Shown piece by piece: positions 1 through 5,949 of a stretch of 6,359 bases of DNA. Each line of letters opens with the position of its first letter. The stretch's first letter is position 1. The DNA is from Nitrospiraceae bacterium (GTDB lineage Bacteria > Nitrospirota > Nitrospiria > Nitrospirales > UBA8639): positions 1-6,359 of the forward strand of contig DOFS01000313.1 of the NCBI GenBank assembly GCA_003523945.1, read 5' to 3'. A program made the position numbers and the translations under genes. Below the pieces are notes generated by a model that worked only from the letters and a program-made list of their open reading frames with translations, was not told the origin of the DNA and did no database searches.

Positions 1-157
1 CCGTTAGGTGAAAATGAAATTTCCATCAAAGAGCAATAAAAATGTCCCCGGTTTGCTGAGCAGAACATTGAGCATGCTTCCCGGAATTAAATATTGAGTC
101 CGGCTCTATACCTTCGGTTCAGGGGCTTGCCGCCAAGCTCGTGTGTGGGAGGTAGCC
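1..157. other. Upstream flank of the large gene, no convincing gene
   Basis: Plus-strand frame 1 is open from the window edge to a TAA at 37-39 and reads PLGENEISIKEQ. It could be the tail of an upstream gene, but 12 codons are too few to judge. The region must carry the promoter of the large gene unless that gene is in an operon. TTGAGC at 68-73 and the AT-rich stretch around 86-96 are only a weak match to a sigma-70 promoter. A 5-base inverted repeat (CCGGA 81-85, TCCGG 99-103) flanks the AT-rich stretch and could be a regulator site or chance. Confidence 0.3.
147..152 (+). promoter_or_regulatory. Ribosome binding site deciding the start of the FecR-TPR-barrel gene
   Basis: GGGAGG sits five bases before ATG 158. 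The upstream GTG at 143 would place this motif inside the coding region and add five residues in front of the Arg-rich signal peptide start, so ATG 158 is preferred. Confidence 0.75.
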
Positions 158-3100
158 ATGCGGCGACGTGGTGGACAGTGGGTTCGATTTTTTCCTGTCA
201 TCTTATTGGGCCTTGTCTTTTTTCCTGAATCTGGCAGCCAAGCCGCTGAACGTTGCGTGCCCTGGGTCGCCAAGCTCGTTTCCGTGGAAGGGACAATCGA
301 GGTCAAGCATACGGCGCAGGGCGAATGGTCCTCCGCGACTCTGGGCGACACGTTCTGTGCCGGCGACACGATCCGGCTGCAACAGTGGCGCGCGGCCATC
401 AGGCTCAATAACGAGACCATGATCCGTCTGGATGCCGGGACAAGCCTCACCTTTACGGAAGTGGAGAAGGATACCCTCTCCTGGCTTCAAATTATTCAAG
501 GCATGGTCCACTTCATGAGCCGGGTACCGCGGAGTCTCACCGTCACCACCCCTTTCGTCAACGGATATATTGAAGGCACGGAATTTCTGGTGGAAGTGGT
601 CGATGAGCAGGCCACGATTTGGGTCTTTGAAGGCCGCGTCTATGCCAGCAATGACCGCGGAAATCTGACCTTAGTTAGCGGCCAGACCGCCGTCTCCCAG
701 GCCGGGCAAGCCCCTGCCCTGGTCACCGTGGTCAAGCCACGGGATGCCGTCCAGTGGGCACTCTATTATCCTCCCCTCATCGACTATCGTCCCGTGGACG
801 TAAGCGGCTCTGATGCGACCATTATCCGGAACGCCATCGAACGCTATCGCCAACAAGATGTCTCCGGAGCGTTAAAGCAAATGGAAGCGATTGCGGCAGC
901 GCGTCGGGATGTGCAGTTCTACCTGTTGCGGGCCGGGTTCCTGCTATCGGTCGGGCGGGTGGAGCAGGCGCAAACCGATCTGGCCGAGGCGGGACGTCTC
1001 GAGCCGGGCAACGGCCGGGTCCTGGCCCTGCAGTCGCTCATTGCCGTCGTGCAGAACGACAAGGAAACGGCCTTGCGATTGGCACGCCAGGCGAGAGAAC
1101 GGGCGCCGGATGCTTCGATGACATGGATAGCCCTGTCCTATGCCTACCAAGCGGCGTTTGATATCGAAAAGGCTCGGGAGAGTGTGGAGCAGGCGGTTAA
1201 AGTTGAACCGGAAAATGCCCTGGCATGGGCACGGCTGTCGGAGCTCTGGTTATCTGAAGGGTATTTGTACCGTGCGTTGGAAGCCGCGGAAGAGGCGGCA
1301 ACCCGCAACCCGGATCTTGCGCGCACTCAATCGGTTTTGGGCTTTGCGTACTTGGTGCAGATCAAGCTTGAGAAGGCCAAAGCCGCGTTCATTCGAGCCA
1401 TTGACCGGGATCAAGCCGATCCGCTCCCGCATTTGGGTTTAGGCCTGGCCATGATTCGGGAGAGCGATTTAGCTGAAGGTCGACGGGAGATTGAGGTTGC
1501 TGTGAGTCTTGACCCCAATAATTCACTACTAAGGAGCTATTTAGGAAAGTCCTATTTTGAGGAGCGCCGCAATCCACTCGATGGCATCCAGTTCGACCTC
1601 GCCAAACAACTCGATCCACTGGATCCCACACCCTGGTTCTATGACGCTATTCGTAAGCAGTCGATCAACCGGCCTGTCGAAGCGCTCCACGACTTCCGAG
1701 AAGCGATTGAACGCAACGACAATCAGGCCGTATTTCGATCTAAACTGTTTCTCGACCAGGACCAGGCTGCCCAAAGTGCCAGTTTAGGGCGGCTATTTCG
1801 TGATCTCGGTTTTGGGCAGCGCGGTCTGGTTGAAGGATGGTATTCGTCTACTCTTGATCCCGTCAGTCATTCGGCCCATCGGCTCCTGGCTGATACCTAT
1901 GCCACACGGCCACGACATGAGGTTGCCCGTGCCAGTGAACTTTTGCAATCCCAACTGATGCAACCATTGAATATCAATAATCTGCAGCCCCAACTTGCGG
2001 AGACAAGTCTTCAGATCTTGGAGGGGGCCGGGCCTTCCTCCCTTACGTTCAACGAATTTAATCCACTGTTTCTCCGGAACCGGGTTGCGCTTCAGCCTAA
2101 TCTGCTGGTTGGAAGTCAGGACACCTTCAGTAACGATGTGGTGCTTTCCGGCCTCTATGGGCCGGTCTCATTGAGTCTCGGGCAATTTCACTTTCAGGGG
2201 GATGGCTTTCGATCAAACAACGACGTAGAAGATGATATTTATAATGTTTTTCTGCAAGCCGCCCCGACTCCATGGCTCAACCTCCAAAGTGAATACCGGA
2301 GGCGGGAGAGGGATAGGGGGGATCTTGAATTTAAATTCGATCCCAATAATTTCGGAGCCGGTCAACGGGAAAAACTTACTCAGGATACCGTCCGGTTGGG
2401 CGCCCGCCTTTCCCCGGCCCCTCATTCAGATATCATTGCGTCAGGAATCTACAGCAACAGGGTAGAGAAGGATTCTACTCCCGGCATTCCGTTCGTTCGT
2501 GCACGGGGTGAGGCGGACGGGTATCAGGGTGAGGGCCAGTATATTTTCAACCAACCCATTTGGAACGCGGTGCTGGGAGGTGGTTGGTCCGAAGTCAAGA
2601 ATAAAAATCTCATCAATCTTGAGTTGCCATTTCCTATTCCGGCTGAGGTCATTAAAGATAATTTCGACATTACCCACGAAAATATCTATTGGTATAACCA
2701 CATACAATGGCCTAAACAAATGATTTGGACGGCAGGCCTTAGTTATGACTCATTTCAAGAGAGCACTGACAAAGTAAAGAAAGTGAGTCCAAAATTCGGG
2801 CTTCAATGGAATGCCACCAGCTGGGCACGGCTTCGTGCTGCCTATTTCCAAACGGTTAAACGCGCCTTGGTCGTACAACAGACTATCGAGCCCACGCATC
2901 TAGCGGGTTTCAACCAATTATTCGATGACACCAATGGGACAGAAAGCGAGCGATTCGGCGTAGCCCTGGATACTGTTCTTACCAGCTCTCTTTATGCAGG
3001 GGTGGAATATTCGGAACGAGATCTCACTGTCCCTCAAACACTCATTCAAGGCTTGGAGCGCCTCCGAACCAAACGTACCGAAGATCTTTTTCGGGCATAT

Positions 3101-3541
3101 CTTTACTGGGCGCCACATCCCGAGTGGGCAGCCAGTGCGGAATTCGAATACGAACAGCTGAAGCGTTCACCGAGTGAAGCTTCAGTGACTCGGGGCAATC
3201 GATTCTCCAACGTTGAAACGTTCACAGTCCCGTTAGCGGTGCGATACTTTCATCCCAATGGATTATTTGCACGCCTTGGAGGATCTGTTGTCTCACAAGA
3301 AGTTGATGTCCCACCGGGTTTAACCTTGACTAAAGACGACGATACTTTTTTCCTTTTAGATGCCGCTCTTGGTTTCAGGCTACCTAAGCGAAGAGGAATC
3401 ATCACCGTAGAGGGACGAAATTTATTGGACAAAAAATTTTTCTACCAGGATCAGAACCTCGTCATAAGCGGCGATATCATTTCACCAAGATTTATTCCAG
3501 AGCGGACCGTATTTCTCCGGGTCACCCTCGCGCTGAATTAA
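158..3541 (+). CDS. FecR domain-TPR-outer membrane beta-barrel fusion protein
   Basis: Exported protein of 1127 residues, probably in the outer membrane with a large periplasmic part. I chose ATG 158 over the in-frame GTG at 143 because GGGAGG (147-152) lies five bases before it and it opens directly on a signal peptide: an Arg-rich start, a hydrophobic core, and cleavage near residue 30. A FecR-type domain follows (about 38-178; GDTIRL, TPFVNGYIEGTEF and VFEGRVYAS resemble family motifs). TPR repeats span about 222-521: Pro recurs every 34 residues at 283, 317, 351, 385, 453 and 487, with Gln419 and Asp521 in phase. A linker (about 522-635) leads to a beta-rich region to the C-terminus. Its end (GRNLLDKKFFYQDQN, then alternating hydrophobic residues) is typical of TonB-dependent receptor barrels, but I see no plug domain or TonB box. 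Annotation pipelines might call it a TonB-dependent receptor. The TPR-plus-barrel plan also recalls polymer-export porins such as BcsC and PgaA. Substrate unknown. Confidence 0.93.
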   Translation: MRRRGGQWVRFFPVILLGLVFFPESGSQAAERCVPWVAKLVSVEGTIEVKHTAQGEWSSATLGDTFCAGDTIRLQQWRAAIRLNNETMIRLDAGTSLTFTEVEKDTLSWLQIIQGMVHFMSRVPRSLTVTTPFVNGYIEGTEFLVEVVDEQATIWVFEGRVYASNDRGNLTLVSGQTAVSQAGQAPALVTVVKPRDAVQWALYYPPLIDYRPVDVSGSDATIIRNAIERYRQQDVSGALKQMEAIAAARRDVQFYLLRAGFLLSVGRVEQAQTDLAEAGRLEPGNGRVLALQSLIAVVQNDKETALRLARQARERAPDASMTWIALSYAYQAAFDIEKARESVEQAVKVEPENALAWARLSELWLSEGYLYRALEAAEEAATRNPDLARTQSVLGFAYLVQIKLEKAKAAFIRAIDRDQADPLPHLGLGLAMIRESDLAEGRREIEVAVSLDPNNSLLRSYLGKSYFEERRNPLDGIQFDLAKQLDPLDPTPWFYDAIRKQSINRPVEALHDFREAIERNDNQAVFRSKLFLDQDQAAQSASLGRLFRDLGFGQRGLVEGWYSSTLDPVSHSAHRLLADTYATRPRHEVARASELLQSQLMQPLNINNLQPQLAETSLQILEGAGPSSLTFNEFNPLFLRNRVALQPNLLVGSQDTFSNDVVLSGLYGPVSLSLGQFHFQGDGFRSNNDVEDDIYNVFLQAAPTPWLNLQSEYRRRERDRGDLEFKFDPNNFGAGQREKLTQDTVRLGARLSPAPHSDIIASGIYSNRVEKDSTPGIPFVRARGEADGYQGEGQYIFNQPIWNAVLGGGWSEVKNKNLINLELPFPIPAEVIKDNFDITHENIYWYNHIQWPKQMIWTAGLSYDSFQESTDKVKKVSPKFGLQWNATSWARLRAAYFQTVKRALVVQQTIEPTHLAGFNQLFDDTNGTESERFGVALDTVLTSSLYAGVEYSERDLTVPQTLIQGLERLRTKRTEDLFRAYLYWAPHPEWAASAEFEYEQLKRSPSEASVTRGNRFSNVETFTVPLAVRYFHPNGLFARLGGSVVSQEVDVPPGLTLTKDDDTFFLLDAALGFRLPKRRGIITVEGRNLLDKKFFYQDQNLVISGDIISPRFIPERTVFLRVTLALN

Positions 3542-3666
3542 GTGCTATTGCAGATTGTGGAGGGATCGCGCTTATCACTAAGGGAAAGGAGGTTCCATAA
3601 ATAATTCACCGGGTTGGGGCAGTAGGTTTTTTCTTTCTAAGAATCTGTACTCATCAATTTCAACTC

Positions 3667-3676
3667 AGAAGGAGGT
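3667..3676 (+). promoter_or_regulatory. Strong Shine-Dalgarno site of the 107-residue protein gene
   Basis: AGAAGGAGGT is an almost complete complement of the 16S rRNA 3' end. It sits at good spacing from ATG 3682 and predicts efficient translation. It is the strongest ribosome binding site in the window and the main argument that this small reading frame is real. Confidence 0.8.
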
Positions 3677-3681
3677 CATTT

Positions 3682-4005
3682 ATGGGTGGTCTACAACTCA
3701 GAAAACGGTGTGGGGAATGCGTGGACATCGCCAGTTTTGATGAACTGGATGAGAAAGGTGGCAGGGACATTCAGATGGTAATCATTTTGAAAAAAGATGG
3801 CTCGCTTGAGCCTTATCAGGTTGGTGGGAAAGGTAGGGGAACAAAAATACTGAAACAAAGTAAAAATGATCCTGGCAACGAGGATGAAGTATTGTACGGC
3901 CCAAACCCACCCATGCAGGAAAAGGGGGTGAAAGTATCCCATGTTGTGAGCATGGTTGCCTCGCCCGGATGCACCATCATCAATGGTAAGGAATACTATT
4001 GGTGA
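3682..4005 (+). CDS. Small protein of unknown function with CGEC motif and aromatic C-terminus
   Basis: I do not recognise this 107-residue protein. The start is well supported: AGAAGGAGGT (3667-3676) is nearly a full anti-16S match, with AGGAGG six bases before ATG 3682. There is no signal peptide or membrane segment, so the product is probably cytoplasmic unless exported by a dedicated route. A Cys-x-x-Cys pair lies at residues 10 and 13 (RCGECVD), followed by a short strand-like hydrophobic segment (MVIILKKDG, 32-40), a Gly/Lys-rich polar middle (about 48-66), and a C-terminal segment SPGCTIINGKEYYW with a third Cys at 97. Two or three Cys could be redox-active or bind a metal with a partner, but four ligands are not present. 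It starts 140 bases after the large gene on the same strand, with no terminator seen between, so co-transcription is possible. Local composition is more AT-rich than the 5' half of the large gene. Confidence 0.75.
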   Translation: MGGLQLRKRCGECVDIASFDELDEKGGRDIQMVIILKKDGSLEPYQVGGKGRGTKILKQSKNDPGNEDEVLYGPNPPMQEKGVKVSHVVSMVASPGCTIINGKEYYW

Positions 4006-4407
4006 GTAAGGATGCCGTAACTTCCTTTTACAGAAACACAACCATACTATTGATTTATATTAATAAATAGCGGCGATCCATACGCAGCCTTGCCTCATTT
4101 CATTATGAGTAAAAGGAAGAAACATTTACCAATAAATAACCAACCAACCAATCAGACGAATTTGCCTAGGTGCCGGTGATGGAGTAAATATTAATCTGTC
4201 ACCGGCTCCGCCATTTTCTTTGGTGGATTCGCTTGTGAGAGCATTACCTAAACGGGTGGAGGAAAGAGGCAATGATCACATTATCCTTTCCTTCTCTAGA
4301 GACTGCCTGATCCAGGCGTGACGAAAGAAGTTTTTCCGACGCATCGTCCATAGTATTCACTGGGGCTCCATCGGCTGGTTTTCGAATGATAATGTGCTGC
4401 GTAGGAG
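4006..4407. other. 402-base convergent intergenic region with hairpins, no convincing gene
   Basis: This lies between the stop codons of the plus-strand small gene and the minus-strand cytochrome. It begins AT-rich (about 4041-4070) and includes a CCAA-rich stretch near 4130-4152. Three inverted repeats are visible: an 8-base perfect stem at 4172-4206, a 9-pair stem with one G-U pair at 4258-4294, and GCCTG-ATC-CAGGC at 4305-4317. None is followed immediately by a clean T-run. No tRNA-like or rRNA-like sequence was recognised. The only small frame with a plausible ribosome binding site is a 12-codon one at 4272, which I do not accept as a gene. Confidence 0.6.
4172..4226 (+). terminator. Possible terminator hairpins downstream of the 107-residue protein gene
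   Basis: GCCGGTGA (4172-4179) pairs perfectly with TCACCGGC (4199-4206). Two G-U pairs, a G-C and an A-T extend the stem inward to 12 pairs, with an 11-base AT-rich loop. A second small hairpin follows (CCGCCA 4208-4213 with TGGTGG 4221-4226, one G-U pair) around TTTTCTT. The T-rich stretch lies in this second loop, about seven bases after the first stem, so this is not a classical intrinsic terminator. Its place in a convergent region, 167 bases after the small gene's stop, fits a role in ending plus-strand transcription or protecting the RNA 3' end. Confidence 0.35.
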
Positions 4408-4758
4408 TTAGGGGGAGAGCTTCCGGATGTAGCGCACCAGGCCAAGAATTTGTTCGTCGGAGAAGGTGTCAGACCAACCATGCATTTCGCCTCTCCCTTT
4501 TTTGATGATGGAAAAGAGTTCCTGGTCGGTTTTGGCCTGTGTTATTTGCGAGGTCAAATTGGCGGGGTCCTGTTCCAGTAACGGGCGTAAGGGGCCCCTC
4601 CCGTCCCTCTGCGGACCATGACAGTCCTGGCAATACTGGCGGAAAAGGTCTTTGGCGGATGGTGTCTGCTCCTGTTCAGCGGAAGCCGGGAGAAAAGGAA
4701 TGATGGTCATGGCCGTGAACATTAGGGCTGACCACATTGATGGGTATATGTGTCTCAT
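4408..4758 (-). CDS. Mono-haem class I-type cytochrome c, exported
   Basis: Small periplasmic electron carrier of 116 residues. The signal peptide (MRHIYPSMW, then a hydrophobic stretch) probably ends at ASA, residues 25-27. The haem site is CQDCH, Cys43, Cys46 and His47, followed by GPQRDGRGP as usual in class I cytochromes c. Met92 in GEMHGW is the likely second axial ligand. The C-terminal helix (EQILGLVRYIRKLSP) matches the usual final helix of the fold. No membrane anchor remains after cleavage. The start is the least certain in the window: no clear Shine-Dalgarno precedes ATG 4758. An in-frame GTG at 4812 adds 18 residues in front of the signal peptide, which is less likely; ATG 4737 is a shorter alternative. 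The gene lies 124 bases after the IPT/TIG gene on the same strand and resembles the cytochrome at 5465-5830. Redox partner unknown. Confidence 0.9.
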   Translation of the reverse strand: MRHIYPSMWSALMFTAMTIIPFLPASAEQEQTPSAKDLFRQYCQDCHGPQRDGRGPLRPLLEQDPANLTSQITQAKTDQELFSIIKKGRGEMHGWSDTFSDEQILGLVRYIRKLSP

Positions 4759-4882
4759 GGGAGAAGGTTCCGGGATTCCCCAAACATCTTTCTGGGCAAG
4801 ATGAGAGCGCACAGAATCGGGCCTGATGGGTCGGGCATTCTAGCGCTCTGAATGATGGACGGGCGAAGGGCTGTCCTCTTTA

Positions 4883-5332
4883 TTATTTCTTGACCAGCAC
4901 CGCGGATTTTGCCGCACCTCCCCCGGTCACCACGCTCACAAATACCATTCCAGCGGCGACGTTGTCGGGCACCGTGACCTCTATTCTCTCGTCACCTTTA
5001 AGTGTCACATCCGTTGCCTTTTGGGCTCCAAATGTTACCTCATGCAGGCAATCTTTTTTCTGTCCGAAATGTTCTCCCATAATGACCACTTTCGCGCCCG
5101 CCTGAAACTCATCCGGTTCGATTTTGGTGATTTTGGGTCGGTAGGTCGGATCGCAAACGGGATCCTCTTTGAGGGTTTGTTCACTGGACACCGTGGGCGA
5201 TTCGGAGGCGCCCATAGTCGCTGTGTCGTTTTGAGAAGGAGGGCTTGATTGAGCCTTTGCCCCATTCATCCACATCGAATCGAATCCTAAAAAGGAAAGT
5301 AGGACGATAACGAATAATGTCGCGACCCTCAT
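4883..5332 (-). CDS. Secreted IPT/TIG-domain protein
   Basis: Exported 149-residue protein. Residues 1-27 form a signal peptide (MRV, a hydrophobic core, and AKA before the likely cleavage site). A Ser/Thr/Gln-rich, probably flexible segment runs to about residue 55. The rest (about 66-149) reads as one immunoglobulin-like IPT/TIG domain: PKITKIEP, then AGAKVVIMGEHFG, VTFGAQKATDV, IEVTVPDNVAAG and VFVSVVTGGG follow the order of family motifs. Such domains bind proteins or sugars and carry no catalytic residues. Cys60 (PVCDP) and Cys95 (KDCLHE) are the only cysteines after the signal peptide and could form a disulphide. There is no lipobox, so it is probably soluble in the periplasm or secreted. 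AAAGGA lies six bases before ATG 5332. The gene sits between two cytochrome c genes on the same strand, suggesting a structural or docking role near them; that link is inference. Confidence 0.88.
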   Translation of the reverse strand: MRVATLFVIVLLSFLGFDSMWMNGAKAQSSPPSQNDTATMGASESPTVSSEQTLKEDPVCDPTYRPKITKIEPDEFQAGAKVVIMGEHFGQKKDCLHEVTFGAQKATDVTLKGDERIEVTVPDNVAAGMVFVSVVTGGGAAKSAVLVKK

Positions 5333-5338
5333 AAGTAA

Positions 5339-5344
5339 TCCTTT
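5339..5344 (-). promoter_or_regulatory. Ribosome binding site of the IPT/TIG gene
   Basis: AAAGGA on the minus strand lies six bases before ATG 5332, which fixes the start at a codon that opens directly on a signal peptide. Confidence 0.65.
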
Positions 5345-5464
5345 CAGAAAAAAGATGAGAATAAAGCCGCACCTTCGTGGTAATTAGGCGTATTAAAGCC
5401 TGTTTGAATCCACGAAAGCTAGCCCCCGGGGAAAATTCAGCCTGATCCTCTTTTGGGCGTACTT

Positions 5465-5830
5465 TTAGGGCGAGGAAGGTTCGTACGGGGCTATTCGTCG
5501 GATGTAGGCGGTGACCGCGCGAATGTCTTCGACACTGAGTGTGTCCCACCACCCGTGCATAGGACTGAATGCCAGTCCCCAGATGATGGCTGACCGAAGG
5601 TCCATCTCCGATTTGGCACGGGATTCCAGGCTGTGAAAATTGGCGGGCGGAACGATGAGCGCGGCCCCGTCCGGGCCATCGCCTCTTCCCTGGGGACCGT
5701 GACACCCCACGCAGTGGGCTTGATATACGGCCTCTCCTCGTAAGGGGTCGACTTGAGGCTCCTGGGCTTCAGTGGGGATGACCCACCCGATCAGCATAAT
5801 GAGACTCCAACGTATGATTCGAAATGTCAT
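5465..5830 (-). CDS. Mono-haem class I-type cytochrome c, exported
   Basis: Small periplasmic cytochrome of 121 residues. The signal peptide (MTFRIIRW, then a hydrophobic stretch) probably ends at TEA, residues 20-22. The haem site is CVGCH, Cys40, Cys43 and His44, followed by GPQGRGDGP. Met91 in SPMHGWWDT is the likely axial ligand, and VTAYIRRIAP marks the final helix. I chose ATG 5830 because AAGGAG (5840-5845) precedes it by nine bases; an in-frame ATG at 5851 would add seven polar residues (MSKENQP). The reading frame stays open further upstream to 6049, but that part is not protein-like and overlaps the next gene. It shares CxxCHGP, PAN, MHGW-x-DT-x-S and YIR with the cytochrome at 4408-4758, so the two are probably paralogues. 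It could serve a respiratory or detoxifying enzyme encoded elsewhere; the sequence does not show which. Confidence 0.92.
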   Translation of the reverse strand: MTFRIIRWSLIMLIGWVIPTEAQEPQVDPLRGEAVYQAHCVGCHGPQGRGDGPDGAALIVPPANFHSLESRAKSEMDLRSAIIWGLAFSPMHGWWDTLSVEDIRAVTAYIRRIAPYEPSSP

Positions 5831-5839
5831 GGGCTGATT

Positions 5840-5845
5840 CTCCTT
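5840..5845 (-). promoter_or_regulatory. Ribosome binding site deciding the start of the upstream cytochrome c gene
   Basis: AAGGAG on the minus strand sits nine bases before ATG 5830. The alternative ATG at 5851 has only a G-rich stretch (GGGGTGGGG) before it and would place AAGGAG inside the coding region, so 5830 is preferred. Confidence 0.6.
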
Positions 5846-5949
5846 AGACATAATATTTCCCCACCCCTCTAGCCGACCTTTCGGACGTTGAAGCGTGCGA
5901 GACAATCTGGAATTCGACGGATGGAACTGGGGAGACAGGTTGGCACTCC

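Noticed and set aside
143..157. GTG 143 as the start of the large gene
   Set aside because: It would place the GGGAGG ribosome binding site inside the coding region; ATG 158 has correct spacing and opens on the signal peptide.
106..450. Minus-strand open frame of 114 codons
   Set aside because: It is antisense to the signal peptide and FecR region of the large gene and has no recognisable domain.
3585..3610. AAAGGAGG followed by ATA as a possible extra gene start
   Set aside because: ATA is a very rare start, the frame is not in phase with the ATG 3682 gene, and the encoded sequence is not protein-like.
3691..4041. Minus-strand open frame of 116 codons opposite the 107-residue protein
   Set aside because: It starts at TTG with no ribosome binding site, whereas the plus-strand frame has a near-perfect one.
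4272..4310. 12-codon plus-strand frame after a GGAGG motif
   Set aside because: It is too short to support from sequence alone, and the motif is part of a hairpin.
4855..4882. Inverted repeat after the IPT/TIG stop as a terminator
   Set aside because: Only four outer base pairs (GGAC/GTCC) form before mismatches, with no T-run after it on the minus strand.
5181..5705. Minus-strand open frame of 174 codons
   Set aside because: It overlaps the cytochrome c and IPT/TIG genes in another frame; both of those have signal peptides and recognised motifs.
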